Of a stretch of 64,000 bases of DNA, positions 24,501 to 37,300 are shown piece by piece. Every line of letters begins with the position of its first letter. Position 1 is the stretch's first letter. The DNA lies in contig CM039511.1 in assembly GCA_022432975.1 (NCBI GenBank), forward strand, positions 18,440,557-18,504,556, in the 5' to 3' direction. Position numbers and translations under genes: made by a program. Source of the DNA: Begonia masoniana (Eukaryota; Streptophyta; Magnoliopsida; Cucurbitales; Begoniaceae). The notes under the pieces were generated by a model. That model made no database searches. It saw only the letters and a list, made by a program, of their open reading frames with translations, and was not told the origin of the DNA.

Positions 24501-24692
24501 TTCTGCAGCAGTCTTCCAAAGGTGCTAAACATATTGAATTGAAATACTTGGCTGTTAAGGAAGAAGTTCAGAAACAAAGAGTGTCAATAGAACACATTAG
24601 CACAAACCTTATGATTGCAGATTAGTTAACTAAAGGATTGCCATCTAAGATATTTACGGAACATGTCGAACGAATGAACATTTCTGAAAGTT
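21513..24692 (+). pseudogene. Copia pol: protease, integrase, RT, RNase H, broken
   Basis: Protease WWIDSGCTTHVSN (about 21540-21580). GAG-pre-integrase HKRLGH at about 21975 and CVDC at about 22070. Integrase core IRSDRCGEYY (22340) with MPGTSEHNGVAERQNRT (22450). RT FNGM-type motif as YQMDVKTAFLNENL (23475) and LYVDDILL (23735). RNase H SDFDYAGCVDTRKST (24260), TMEAEF (24378), and CGNSAAV (24494), where the expected catalytic Asp is Gly. Breaks include stops at 22029, 23374, 23398, 23626, 24001 and 24625 and several frameshifts. Confidence 0.88.
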
Positions 24693-25058
24693 AACTTTAT
24701 GTTTATGATTGTGTTCTGTATATAATTAGTACTCTTGAGCTCATGTATTGATAGTTTCTGATATACACTTATGAATCATGTTTAAATTATGTTGAATGCA
24801 TTCATAATGATATTATGAACTGATGATGTTATAAACAGGATTTGTCTTTAATAAAGACACTTATGTGGACCATTATGTTATTTCTTTTATCGATTATGTT
24901 GAGTATAAAAGTAATAGTGTGATACATGGAAGGAACTATGTTGGGATAAATTGACATATTACCGCCATGATCCATATTATTTATATACTTGATAATGATG
25001 TTATGCTTGATTGACATTAAGATAGATTTGATAATGTGATATGGACCAAGTGGGAGAA

Positions 25059-25960
25059 TGTTAGAACTATTGCCGTTTGACTGAAGAATGAATCAGTGAA
25101 AAATGATGTTTCTGTTATTTTATAATCGTCCACTGTAACCGTGGACGTTTATCGATTACAAGTAGTCGTGGACGTTTAACGATTACAAGTAGTCTTGGAC
25201 GTTTGATGTTTACAGTAAAGAGTGGACGAATATAATTATGTACAGTAACCGTGGACGAATATAAATGCTCATGTAGTTATGTACAGTAACCGTGGACGAA
25301 TAGAATTGTTCACAGTAACCGTGGACGTTTATCAATTACAGTAAGATGGACGTTTATTAATTACAGTAAAGAGTGGACGACTGTTATTGTCCACAGTCAT
25401 CGTGGACGTTAAGAGATTACAGTAAAGATTGGACGACTGCAATCGTCCACACTTTACTGTAATTGTCCATTGCATTAAGAGTTGCAATCGTCCACGATGC
25501 AATCGTCCACTATAAGGATAACAAAAACAACAATTGATCACTGTTTTGCTCTGTAATGAATTTTTACAGATAAAGCCAAATTTTATGAAACTCAAACGTC
25601 AAATTAAGAAACCCATGTGATGTGGTCCATATGTGTACAAATCTTATTGATCATGACATTTTTTATTTTACTAATGAAGAGATTAAGTTGATGAAACTTA
25701 ATCATTACTGTAACTTTAAGGAAGAAATTGGTCCTTTCTCCACCTAAGAAGAAAGAACGAGAAATTATTCCATCGAATTTCTCACTTAAGAAACTTAAGG
25801 GTTAAGGGAGGGAAATCAGTTTCTGTCACCATGGAATCAAGTAAGTATTTCTCTTTTCTTCGATTATGATAGAGTTGTGAAAATCAATATGTTCACGATC
25901 CCATTGTTTCTCCTTAATGAAAGTGAGAAACTATTATGAAAGCATGTGTAAGACTAACAG
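25059..25960 (+). repeat. Right copia LTR
   Basis: 902 bp, TGTTAGAAC...ACTAACA, with the same cgtggacg tandem array (25125-25510) as the left LTR but fewer units. Followed by the target-site duplication gctct. Confidence 0.92.
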
Positions 25961-26162
25961 CTCTACCATTTACCAACAACCAACAAACAAAAAGAAAATG
26001 CCAGCGAAAATGATGCGCTAAAAAAGCCCAAAAAAGGGTCATAACGAATAGATTGGTTCAGTGGGAGATATTATTCAACAAATTGAGGGAAAAGTGAAGA
26101 CAGCATAGAGTCAAACCTTCGGTACCACAGTTCTCCAAATCAAAAGTGAAGTAACCTTCCAT

Positions 26163-26238
26163 CCTGACGAAGATAACACCTAAAACCCAAGAAAGTTAGT
26201 GTACCTGGACTCAAAAAGAAAAAAATAACAACCAAACA

Positions 26239-26327
<89 letters not shown>

Positions 26328-27149
26328 TTCCAACGAAAACTGCAGCGAGCTTGAGCGCGGGATTGTGAAGATGAAGGTAAAATAATCGACTAAGAATTCA
26401 AAAGGAGTGTAACGGCTGCCGGAAGGGTCAAATTGCAATCTGGTCCTAAAAATATGAGTAATTCACAATATTTCCTAAACTTTTTTAATTATCCTCATTA
26501 GGACCTAAAATTCAAAAATTTGTCTTTTCGGAAGGGCAAAAAAACAAAAACAAAAACAATGTTAATTAAATTGAAGTGGCATGATATTCTACCCTGTTGG
26601 TAACATATTAAGTAAGGGATGACTATTTTATTAAATATTTTAAAATAAAGTCATGACCAAAATTATTTATTTGAGGATATTATGAAGTTGTTGGACTAAA
26701 ATCCAACGTGACAATCCTACATAAATAATACTCTCTACCTTTAATTCACTTGAATAACTTTAATCACCCAAAATTTAATCTTTTGAATTATTTAGATTTG
26801 CTAATACAATTTCATCTTTGTAGTTTAATACTTCAAATGTTAACTATATAATATGGGTGTGACATAAACATGAACAGCCTCCTCTAATTTGCCCAAAAGC
26901 TGGCATTTTGAAGGGGCCTGCTATTTGACATTTTGGATAAAGACAGCCTCTTTCTGTCTCCCTCTGTGTCAAAATTGTAAGCGAGAGTTAAGTGAGTCTG
27001 CAAAGGGGGAATTGGGTAGAAGAAGAGGGAGTCCGTAATGGCGGATTCAAACTCTCTCTCCCCTGTCATCCTTGCTTCTCTCTATAGTTGTTGCTCCAAC
27101 CCTAATTACCCTCCCACTTATTTTTCTTCATGTCATTGTTGTTTTCATT
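26163..27149. other. Region upstream of shugoshin exon 1
   Basis: Presumed promoter/5' leader of the minus-strand shugoshin gene. It holds a compound TA/TC microsatellite about 80 bp upstream of the ATG. A short plus-strand ORF starts at 27038 (MADSNSLSPVILASLYSCC); I do not recognise it. No TATA box can be called with confidence. Confidence 0.4.
26244..26326. repeat. Compound (TA)n(TC)n microsatellite
   Basis: About 24 TA units followed by about 17 TC units. On the minus strand this gives a GA tract then a TA tract in the shugoshin 5' leader or proximal promoter. Confidence 0.95.
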
Positions 27150-27154
27150 AATTT

Positions 27155-29271
27155 TGTAATACCCGGTTTTTATATAGACCAATTCTCTATCTCTTGTAGC
27201 TAATGGTGCATTTTATATGGCAATATTAAATGTAGGGTTGGTGGATGACTAGACAAGGGCATATGAGTAATTGGAAATTTAAAAAGTGGATAATGTATTT
27301 AAGGAAAGAGGTTTTGAGTTATTTCACGGTAGCCGCCACCCTTTCCCTCATTTCCTCTCGGTTTTTCAGCTCGAGCAGCAGGATTCTCCAGGCGATTCCC
27401 CTGTTCGATTCTCCTTCAACCTAGGTGAACTCTCCTCGTCTTCTTGTGATTTTAGTAGTTAGATAGCTGAGGGAATACAATGTATGAAGTTTCGAGGAAA
27501 ACGCTATGATTTGGTATAGATTCGGGTTTCTGTGAAATGGGAATGCACGAAGATCCGAACTCCATAATTTATTTCCTTAAACTCCTGGATTGTTTAGAAT
27601 GAAGTATAACTAACATACTGCCTACGATTTTAGGTTTGAGCTAAACCGAAGTAGCTAGCAACCAAGTAATTCCAGGAGGGCCAGGTAAGTAGAGTTTGTA
27701 TTTGCCTTCGGGCCTACATCACAAAACACTAGGATTTTTTTGTATGCATGAAAGTATGTTTCATTTCAATTGCCATGCATCATATTTTGGAAAGAAAACG
27801 AAAATGAATTTACATGAAGTAGCATGGTGAGTTGTGAACAGATTGAGACAATACATTTTTAAGGGAATTAATCCGCCCCTTAATCGAACATAACTGGATT
27901 CATACCTTGGGAAAAACCGATCCACCTCCCATTGTATCAGGGATCAATCATCTGTTAAGGGAACTAATCCACCCCTTAAGTGACATATATGTGGATTCAT
28001 ACCCTGGGAAAGCTGATCCACCTCCCATTGTATCAGGGATCATCAGACCGGTTGAATGAATGCAATATAACTGAGGAAGAGGAATGTAGAAATTGCATAT
28101 TTAGGATTTGCATATCTCTGTACTTCCATCATTTCTTGCTCTGCTTACTTAGCATTAGGCTAATAGATGAGTTTTGTGATGTAGGTGTTGAGAATATAGC
28201 AGGTGATTTCCTTGATCGTGCAAATGAATAGATGTGGTTGGAGGAATACTCTCATGTTCTGGTTCGGCAAACTGTTGAGGCGGATTAACTGATGTCTGCA
28301 GATATGAGAAATTAATTGACAATGATTTAGTCTGAGTATGTTGAATTTTTATAACAGTAGAGATTGCAACCTTTTGAATACATTTTAGAATTTCTGATGT
28401 TAGTGTCCTGTTGAATTTCTAGAATGCTGATTTTACGGAATTTGAGTAATACAATGAATTGAGGTGTTTTAGAATGAGTTTTGGTAAAATGTTGAGTCCA
28501 ATTGTTAGTCAAGTTTACTGTCAAATTGTTCAGTCCATCGATATGAAGTTGAGTAATACGTCTATTTGATGTTGTTTGGTAAAGTCTATCGGCAGGAGAA
28601 GAGTAGTTGTTTTGTTGTCCTACCGGTAGTTGATAAGCAGTAAACTTGCCTTCTATCGGCATACGTTTTAAAAGTCACGTGATAAGCACGTATCGGCAGA
28701 AGCTGGATAATTAAGTTATCCTGCTGACGTCATCGGCATAAGTAGGACATTCTGCTTAGCCGTTTAGCAATCGGCAGAAGTTAGATAATGGGTTTATCTG
28801 GCTGACGTCACCGGCAGGAGAAGCTGGATAATTAAGTTATCCTGCTGACGTCATCGGCAGAAGCCTGTTATTTATATATGGCCTATTCCGTTGACTAGTC
28901 GTCGGCAGCTGTGTTTGAGTCGTGACGTCATCGGCAGAAGCCTGTTATTTATATATGGCCTATTCCGTTGACTAGTCGTCGGCAGGGGCGTTTGACCTCT
29001 GTCACCCCATCGGTATTTAACGATTTAAACTTTTACTTCCTTCAACTAATTATTCCTTAACACTTCAACTGATTCTTTCAAACATTATTTTACAGTTTTT
29101 ATTAATTCACATCTTGTCTAAATGATTTTCCGCTGCAAGTTTTAAACATTTTTAGGTTTTAATAAGCATCAAATCTTGATCCTCGAGTGAAATTGTAAAT
29201 TGCTCCGAGAGTTCTTGGTGATGTTTGCGTTAGTGGTAACGAACCGGGTTCAGATAACTCGGGGCGTTACA
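27155..29271 (+). mobile_element. Gypsy solo LTR
   Basis: TGTAATACCCGG...GGGGCGTTACA with a perfect 5-bp duplication aattt (27150-27154, 29272-29276). 2,117 bp. Blocks shared with the other gypsy LTRs here, in the same order: ccaggtaag, gggcctacatcac, cttacttagcattaggcta. The 3' third has duplicated units carrying tgacgtca four times (28725-28930). The unit cagaagcctgttatttatatat...gtcggcag is tandemly repeated. Confidence 0.92.
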
Positions 29272-29276
29272 AATTT

Positions 29277-30510
29277 AATCCCCATCTAACATTAAAACCT
29301 TCCCCAGTTCCCAAAAACTTTTGCAGCTTTCTCAGTAGTTCTGTTTTTCTTTTAAGAACGAGGAGACTTTCTCCAAAGAAAGTCCTTGATAGCGGCAACA
29401 ACTTCATCAGCATAACTACCATTTCTATTTCAGAGGGTGAAGACCTCTGCGAACGTGAGGCGCACGTGGACGCGGAGAATCTTCACACTCTGAAATGTCC
29501 CTTGGGGAAACGGGTTGCCGTTCTCCGCACGCGGCAACCTGTTCTCTTCAAATCACTCCTCGCGGATGGTATTTGCCAGTTTTTGTCCATTTCGTAAACT
29601 TTGAGCCATTTTTCACACAAAATCAAAATTTAATTTATTTTTTACACTCATCCGATAGTTGAGTCTAAAAAATGGATTTTACCCATCTTAAAAACAGTGC
29701 AAACATTTTGAAATTGGACTGAGAAGTGCAATGGGGAGGCAACTCTTTAATGGACCGCCTCTCTCACCCAGATTTTGAGCTTGAGCTCTTGATGTCTGAG
29801 CTGGGCCCCTTCGTATGAACTCTGCAGTTGTGCCTGTGTATCTCTTTTTGATGGACCTATGTGGGTTAGAGTCCTTATGTGGACTTTTATGGCCTTTACA
29901 GTCATGGGTTGTGCATCTCTCATTCTATACGAACTGGGCCCTCGGGCTATCTTTGTCCAGACTCGCCTGAGCTGACTTCTCTAGGCTTGTCTAGTTTTTA
30001 CTCTTATGGGCTACACTGTGTATAAGCTTGGGCTTCACTTAGATAAACATATGTACCTCTTCGATTGGGTTGGACAATACTTCATTGGGGATGGGCTTTT
30101 CTTCAAAGGACATGGCGATGAGCTGGCTTCTATCTCATTAGGTTGCGCTTTGGATGGGCTTCTTCCTCTCGTTTGCTTAGCCAATGCTAATTCTTGTGCT
30201 GGGCCCATCTTCCTTTCTGATTGGGTTGGGCATATCTTTGCTGGGCTGAGCTCTTCGTCTCGATTTTGGCAGAGATCTTTCTCTCTGAATGGGTCGGGCA
30301 ATGCTTCATTTCGATTTTATTTGACGAGGTGGCTTCTATCTAGGTGGGCTGTGCTTGGGCCCATACTATTAGTCTGGGCTGGGTTTAAATTTTTAGTCAA
30401 GGCTATTTTAACCAACTGCGCGTGGTGATGAGCCTGAACAATTAATCTCGAGCCAGGCCTTCTTCAATAGGGCAGGGTGTCTCTCGAGTAAGGCTACGCT
30501 CCTATTACTG
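29277..30510. other. Intergenic stretch, no gene seen
   Basis: The first 550 bp has GC-rich stretches but no recognisable coding frame. From about 29800 it is rich in gggct/gggcc words that resume at 43305 beyond the solo LTR, so the LTR interrupted this low-complexity region. The ORF at 30006-30428 has no recognisable domain. Confidence 0.4.
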
Positions 30511-31267
30511 TGTAACACCCGGCATTTTAGCCATGTAAATATTCAATGAATTATTAAACGGGATTAATTTGCCATTAATAAAATGCGTATTTTACTGCAG
30601 TCGTTGTGATGCTTTATGGAAAAACAGGTTTCGGAGAAAAACCAAATCGATGAACTAAATAACAATTTAGTTAGAAACCAATGGAAGGGCAAAATGGGAA
30701 AGCAATTAAGGTTGTGGGAGGAAGCCAATGGATGGATGCCAAGTGTTCAACTTGTTGAGGAAGCCATGTTCTTCCTCTCTTCTCTTCCTCCTACGTGAAA
30801 CACTCCTCATTTTCTCTTCTCTGTTTCTCTCCACTCCTCTCTGCCTTTTTCTCTTCCAGACGACGAACGATTATCGAAGCTCCTCTGATCTCTTCAGTTT
30901 CTTCTGATTTCTCCATCTAAGGTAACCCACTAATCTAGTTAGCGATTTTGGACTAGTTATCCGTGAGTTTTGTTGAAGTTTTAGGGTTAAGATATTTTGG
31001 AGAAAACTCGTTGTTTTGTACGAAAACACGTTAGTTTGTTTTCTAAAGGTTTGAATGGAGTTTGGAGCATATCCTACTAAGTTATTAGTTAGCATTTTTG
31101 CAACTCGATTTATATTTTTTTTAACGTGCATATTATAGGTTCGTGACTCGTCGTGGCAACACGAACAAAGCTTGCAACTCACAGACAACAGGTAAGTTCG
31201 TACGCGTAGGTTTGGCCCTTAAGGCCCTACAGCAGGAGATACTAGGTTTTGGTTGTCGGGTAGTTAG

Positions 31268-32680
31268 TGTTGACTTATTGAGTGTTTAAGTCTAAATATG
31301 TTTTTGATGATGTATTTGTATGTTCAGGAAAGTAATTTGATTCTGTTTAGTATATGAGAATAATGAGTTATGCATATGAAATTAATTGGTTGGAAATGCC
31401 CTTGAAAAGGGTATTTTAGTAGTCTAACAACTGTGGTTAAGTGTACAGGGCTGAATAGTAAAACAGGCTGAAAACTGAGAGACAAAGTTCTTCATCTGTC
31501 GGTAATTTTTAAAGTAGACTTACACCGATCGCAAATCATCCGATTGTTCACACCGAATGTTCACACCGATCACTAAACGACAACAGCGGAGTCGTTCAAA
31601 GAGAAAACATCCAATTGTTTACACCGATCGCTAAACGACAAAAGCGGAGTCGTTCAAAGAGAAAATCATCCGATTGCTTACACCGATTACTAAACGACAA
31701 AAAGCTACAGATACCGTTGGCGTTTCAAAGTCTTCCAAAGAGTAACTCTGTTGATAGCTAGACGACAAATTTCTAAAGACTTCTACTGATAGTGGTTCAG
31801 CTTTTTAAAGCAATCTATACCGATGGCGGTTCAGCGTTATAATGTCACATCTGCCGATACCAGTTCAAAACGATGTAATGCTGCATCATCCGATGGAGGT
31901 TCAAGCATTTCAAAGACAACATCATTCGATGGCGGTTCAAGCATTTCAAAGACAACATCATCCGGTGTACAGTATCTTCCGCCAGATTTAAAAACAAAAT
32001 GTCGCGAGGCTACAGTTTGTCGTCCATGGCCTTAACTCCAGAGCATTAATGGCGACGAGCGAATAGCAACTCCAGAAAGCAACGGCTAGCTACTTTGTAC
32101 GGATGGTGCCCCAACGGTAATAAAATTTCCATATTCGGATAAGGAGCATTGAAGTTCATTAGCCGTTTGCAGACAGAGTATTTAAGAGAAGAAGATAGCT
32201 CGAAAAAACAACTTTTGCGAAAATCATTTCTGAGCCCTAACGAGTTGAATTTTTCATACTCTGTATTTTCATCTACTCCTCTCGAATCCTTAACTTGAGA
32301 TTTAATCCTTGAGGGAGAGTAGTCTGTACTGAAAAGCTACAAATTTATTATTTTGTAAAAGACAGTGGATTGTCGCCCGTGAAGAACAATTCGGTTTGTA
32401 AAGGCTGTAGATCGACGCCCGTGAAGTGTGATCTGGTTATTCTCTGAGAAGAAGAAAAAGATCTTCAAGGGGGAAACCTTGAAGCGTGGACGTAGGCAAG
32501 TTTTGGCCGAACCACGTAAAAACTGTGGTGTCAATTTCTCTCTTTCTCTCTCCTTTATTGTTTGATTATTAGCTGTCTAAAATATCAGTTGAGCATAAGA
32601 GAGAAATTGATTAGATTAATAAATTAAGTAAGTTTAAAAAGTCTAATTCACCCCCCCTCTTAGACAAATACGATCCTACA
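31268..32680 (+). repeat. 5' LTR of the SIRE-type element
   Basis: 1,413 bp. U3 has tandem units (31530-31700) built on caccgatcgctaaacgacaa and gcggagtcgttcaaagagaaa. The end tagacaaatacgatcctaca matches the other SIRE LTRs. Confidence 0.95.
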
Positions 32681-32682
32681 AT

Positions 32683-32694
32683 TGGTATCAGAGC
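32683..32694 (+). other. Primer binding site, initiator tRNA-Met
   Basis: tggtatcagagc, two bases after the LTR. Confidence 0.9.
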
Positions 32695-32743
32695 GTGGTT
32701 TTACATTGTCTAAGTTGTTTTTAAATACTCTGTGATATTTACA

Positions 32744-34302
32744 ATAGCATTCAACACAAATTCCACGCACGTAGAAGGTCAAGCCATTAATGGACCTCTT
32801 TTTTTTATGGTAGTGATTATGTATACTGGAAGGCAAGAATGAGAATATTCGCTCAAGCCATGGATTATGAAATCTGGAACTTAATAGAGAATGACCCTTT
32901 CAAGGCCATGAAAACTGAAAATGGAATTAGTATTCCTAAGGTTCCCTCTGAACTAACAGAGTCCGATAAGAGGAACCTGAGTCTAAATGCCAAAGCCATA
33001 AACACCCTATACTGTGCTCTGAATCGAGATAAGTTTAATAGAGTACAAGGGTGTGAGGGCGCACAAGAGATTTGGCACTTATTAGAGATCACACACGAAG
33101 GCACAAACCAAGTGAAAGAGAGCAAACTAAACATGCTTATACACGAGTATGAGTTATTTTCTATGCCTAAGGATGAATCTGTTTCTTCTATGTTCACAAG
33201 ATTTACTAACATAACTAATGGTTTAAGAGCTTTTGATAAATCTTACTCTAGTGAAGAATAGGTCAGGAAGATTCTCAGATGTCTTCCAAGAAGTTGTCAG
33301 CCGAAGGTGACAGCCATTCAGGAAGCAAAGGATCTCAAGGTTCTAAAACTTGAGAAGCTCATTGGATCACTCATGACACATGAGATCACAATGAGGTCAA
33401 ACGAGAAGGAGGATCTCAAGGAAAAAGAGGCTACAAAAAGAAAGGATATTGCTCTGAAAGCCTCCTCCAGTAAACAAGAAGTATCTGAGGAAGAAGAAGA
33501 AGAAGATGATGAGGATATAGCTCTCATCACTAGGAGATTCAGCAAGTTTCTCCGAAGGAAGAAGCTGCAAGGGAGAAGTTTTCCTAGGAGTGATAGGCAA
33601 CCTAAAGACAAGGAGATTACCTGCTTTGGGTGTGGAAAGCCGGGTCACATGAAGGCCGATTGTCCACAAGCTAAAGGCCCCAAGAAATTCAAAAAGAGGG
33701 CAATGAAGGCCACTTGGGATAACAGTGAGAGTGACTCCTCTTCAGAAGACGAGGAGGTAGCCAATCTGTGTTTTATGGCACACGAAAATAAGGTTAGTAT
33801 TTCCTCAAGTGATAGTGAATCTGATGATGATGGTGATATGGTTGATGCTTTTAATGATCTAGTTAAGCAATTTGGTATACTTAAGACTAAATATAATTTG
33901 TTGAAAAAGGAAAATGTTAGTCTGATTGAAAAGCATGCAAAAGAAGTTGACTCATATGAAAAGAAAATTAGTGATCTGAAAAATAAAAATGAAGATTTGA
34001 ATGATATCATTCTGAAATTTACTAATGGCACCAAATTATTTAAGATGTTATTAGGTAGTCAGAGAGCAAATTTTGACAGAGCAGGTTTAGGTTATGACAA
34101 GTCTAATAAAAAGAAGGCTTTTAAGAATTTCTTTGTTAAATCTACTGTTTGCCATGCGTGTAATGAAGTAGGGCATAAATCCTTTGAGTGTCCTTTAAAA
34201 TCAAACAATATCAAATCTGGCAGTAAACTACAATGGGTTCTTAAGGGGACCAGACCTAACACTAAGACCCAAAAGATTTGGGTACCTAAGAAGACCAATT
34301 GA
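32744..34302 (+). pseudogene. SIRE-type gag, broken
   Basis: The start codon equivalent to ATG at 4755 is ATA (32744). A one-base loss near 32805 (t-run before atggtag) shifts the frame, and a TAG at 33259-33261 interrupts it again. Landmarks: YWKARMRIFAQAMDYEIW, YCALNRDKFNRVQGC, an acidic Glu/Asp run, first knuckle CFGCGKPGHMKADC (about 33622), a coiled-coil-prone Lys/Glu region, second knuckle CHACNEVGHKSFEC (about 34150). Ends VPKKTN at 34302. Pol overlaps in a different frame. Confidence 0.9.
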
Positions 34303-37300
34303 TTATTGTTTTGCAGGTTGAGTGTTCTCCCTCAAAGAATCAGTGGTACCTTGACAGTGGATGCTCAAGGCATATGACGGGAGACTCAACCAAATTTGCC
34401 TTTGTCAACAAAAAGAAAGGAAATATTACTTTTGGTGGAAACCAAAAGGGGAGAATCGTTGGCATTGGCAATATAGGTAACAGCTCTAATCCCATTATAG
34501 AAAATGTGCTGTTAGTAGAAGGTTTAAAGCATAACTTGCTTAGTATTAGTCAGTTGTGTGATAAAGGCTATAAGGTAACATTTAAATCAAATGCTTGTGT
34601 GATCAAAGACATTTCAAATAACAACGTACTATTTAAAGGCTATAGAAAAGAAAATATCTATATTATTGATCTGAATGATATTGAGCATGTTGATGAGAAA
34701 TGTTTTGCTGTTAATTCTTCCAATGATAGTTGGATTAGGCATAAGAGATTAGGACACGTAGGGATGGATACCTTAGCTAAGATTACTAAGGATAATTTAG
34801 TTAGAGGGATCCCTAAGATAACATTTGAGAAGGATAAGGTCTGTGAAGCCTGCCGAATGGGTAAGCAGATCAAAAGTTCCTTTACATCGAAGAATGCAAT
34901 CTCTACCTCCAAGCCTTTCCAACTTCTTCACATGGACCTCTTCGGTCCAGCTAATATAGCCAGCTTAGGAGGTAAATTCTATGCTTTTGTCATTGTTGAT
35001 GACTTCTCTAGATTTACTTGGGTGTTCTTTCTAAAGTCAAAGGATGAGACCTTTGATACCTTCTCTAGTTTTAGGAAAAGAGTTCAAAATGAAAAAAGAA
35101 CTCACCATTGTTGCTATTCGTAGTGATCATGGTGGAGAACTTGAAAATGAGAGATTTGAACTATTGTGTCTCAAATATGGAATTGAGCACAACTTTTCCT
35201 CCCCTAGAACCTCTCAGCAAAATGGCGTTGTTGAGAGGAAGAATAGGTCTCTTCAAGAGCTAGCCCGAACTATGCTCAATGAAAATACCCTTCCAAAATA
35301 CTTCTGGGCTGAAGCTGTGTCAACAACTTGTTATGTTCTTAATCAAGTCTCTATAAGACCTATTCTAGAGAAAACTCCCTATAAGCTTTGGAATGGCAAA
35401 ACCCCTTCTGTTAAGTACTTTAGAGCCTTCGGTAGTAAATGTTTCATTCTTAATACTAAGGATAACTTAGGAAAATTCGATTCCAAATTTGATCTTGGAA
35501 TTTTTCTGGGTTATTCTCTTTCCAGTAAAACTTATAGAGTGTTCAATAGGAGAACCCTAGTTGTAGAGGAATCTGTACATGTCAATTTTGACGAGTCCCC
35601 TCAGCCCACAATCAATGTGGATGAGGATGTTTCTTTATAAAAGCATCTAGATTCCCTTTCCCTAGATAAGCCCACAGATACCCTTCAAGGAGATAAATCT
35701 CTAGAACCCTCTTCAAATTCTCTAGAAATTGTTTCTGTCAATGATGAAAATTCTGCTCTTCCTAGGGATTGGAAATATGTCAAAGATCATCCCTTAGATG
35801 AAGTCTTAGGTGATCCTTCCTTAGGTGTAAAGACTAGATCTTCTCTTAGGAATCTCTGTGCCAATGTGGCATTTGATTCTCAAGTAGTGCCTAAGAAATT
35901 TGCAGAGGCCGAGTTTGATGATAATTGGATGTTGGCTATACAAGAGGAGCTAAATCAATTTCAAAGGAGCAAGGTATGGGAACTTGTTCCACGGCCTAAG
36001 GAACATCCCATTATTAGAACTAAGTGGGTTTACAAGAATAAATTGGATGAAAATGGGATTGTTGTAAGAAATAAGGCTAGACTAGTTGCTAAGGGATACT
36101 CTCAAGAAGAAGGTATTGATTTTGAGGATTCCTTTGCCCCTGTAGCTAGACTAGAGTCAATCAGAATGCTCTTAGTTTTTGCCTGCTACAAGAACTTCAC
36201 ACTCTTTCAAATGGATGTAAAGAGTACATTCTTAAATGGTTTCATCACAGAAGAAGTTTATGTTGAGCAACCTTTAGGTTTTGAAGCCTTTGATAAACCC
36301 GACCATGTATACAAACTAAGGAAAGCTCTTTATGGTCTTAAGCAGGCTCCTAGAGCTTGGTATGATAGATTGAAGAATTTCCTTGAGGAAATGAATTTCA
36401 AAAAGGGTAACACCGATTCAACTCTATTTACCATGCAAAAGGATGAGGATATTCTGTTAGTTCAAATCTATGTCGATGACATTATTTTTGGATCAACTAA
36501 TGTCACTATGTGTAATGAATTTTCCTCCCTCATGCAAAGTGAATTTGAAATGAGTATGATGGGGGAGTTAAAATTCTTCTTAGGATTCTAGATCAGTCAA
36601 TCTCCTGATGGGATTTTCTTCTGCCAAGAAAAATTCATTAATGAGCTCCTAAATAAATTTGGTCTTGAATCTGTTAAATCCTCTAGAACTCCCATGAGTA
36701 CCACAACTAATTGGACAAAGATGAAAATGAAATAAATGTGGATATTAAAAAATATCGTGGTATGATTGGTTCATTGTTATATCTGACTGCAAGTAGGCCA
36801 GATATTCTCTTTAGTGTATGTCTATGTGCTAGATTCCAAGCTGCTCCTAAGGAGTCTCATTTATCTGCTGTGAAAAGAATTTTCAAATATTTGAGTGGGA
36901 CTTATGACTTAGGATTATGGTATCCGAAGGGCACCTCTTTTGATCTGGTTGGATACTCTGATTATGATTATGCTGGAAGTCTAGTTGATAGAAAAAGTAC
37001 TAGTGGCACTTGTCAGTTCTTAGGGGAATCTCTAGTGTCTTGGTACTCTAAGAAATAGAATTCTGTTGCATTATCAACTGCTGAGAGTGAATATATTGCT
37101 GTTGGCAGTTGCTGTGCACAAATGCTTTGGATGAAGCAAACTCTAGAAGATTATAATCTTTTCTTTGATAGGATTCCTATTCGGTGTGACAACACCAGTG
37201 CCATTAACATTTCCAAAAATCCGATCCAACATTCTAGAACTAAGCATATAGAGGTCAGTTATTACTTTATAAGAGATCATGTTCAAAAAGGTGATATTTC

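Larger units (their letters stand above)
14158..25960 (+). mobile_element. Ty1/copia element in shugoshin intron 1, with two nested gypsy solo LTRs
   Basis: Starts TGTTATAAATATTGCC, ends AAGACTAACA, and is flanked by a perfect 5-bp duplication gctct (14153-14157 and 25961-25965). Left LTR 14158-18070 is interrupted by 15024-18015; right LTR is 25059-25960. A primer site (tggtattagagc) follows the left LTR. A purine-rich tract (gtgggagaa) precedes the right LTR. Without its nested insertions the element is about 6.9 kb, a normal copia size. The order gag-protease-integrase-RT-RNase H is typical of copia. It has many stops and frameshifts and is dead. It lies opposite to the shugoshin reading direction. 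Confidence 0.92.
11410..26162 (-). pseudogene. SGO: Shugoshin (centromeric cohesion protector), nearly complete but with two in-frame stops
   Basis: Exons (minus strand): 26162-26117 (starts MEGYFTFDLENCGTE), 13961-13795 (SSPRKRIADISN, VDKLYK), 13699-13662, 13569-13461 (IELCGIELQKLRVNF, then QQQNVQLAQMNIQMLA), 13337-13314 (ELNSGKDK), 13229-13161 (LQHELGCKNVLLHAG), 12885-12783, 11810-11765, 11689-11410 (C-terminal motif RQSTRFKAGEPRPTQDLFEI). All listed junctions are GT-AG except none tested by transcripts; phases agree, apart from a possible missing small exon between 13161 and 12885. Shugoshin recruits PP2A through its N-terminal coiled coil to protect cohesin at centromeres, and its basic C-terminal motif binds chromatin. 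Lesions: TAG at 13517-13515 inside the coiled coil and TGA at 11517-11515 before the last basic block. Intron 1 (about 12 kb) carries a copia element with two nested solo LTRs. Without the stops it would look like a working gene; base error should be excluded. Confidence 0.85.

Noticed and set aside
26211..26438. ORF with Arg-Glu and Ile-Tyr repeats
   Set aside because: Translation of the TA/TC microsatellite.
30006..30428. 140-codon ORF with hydrophobic segments
   Set aside because: Sits in gggct-rich intergenic DNA; no recognisable domain, and the opposite strand is equally open.
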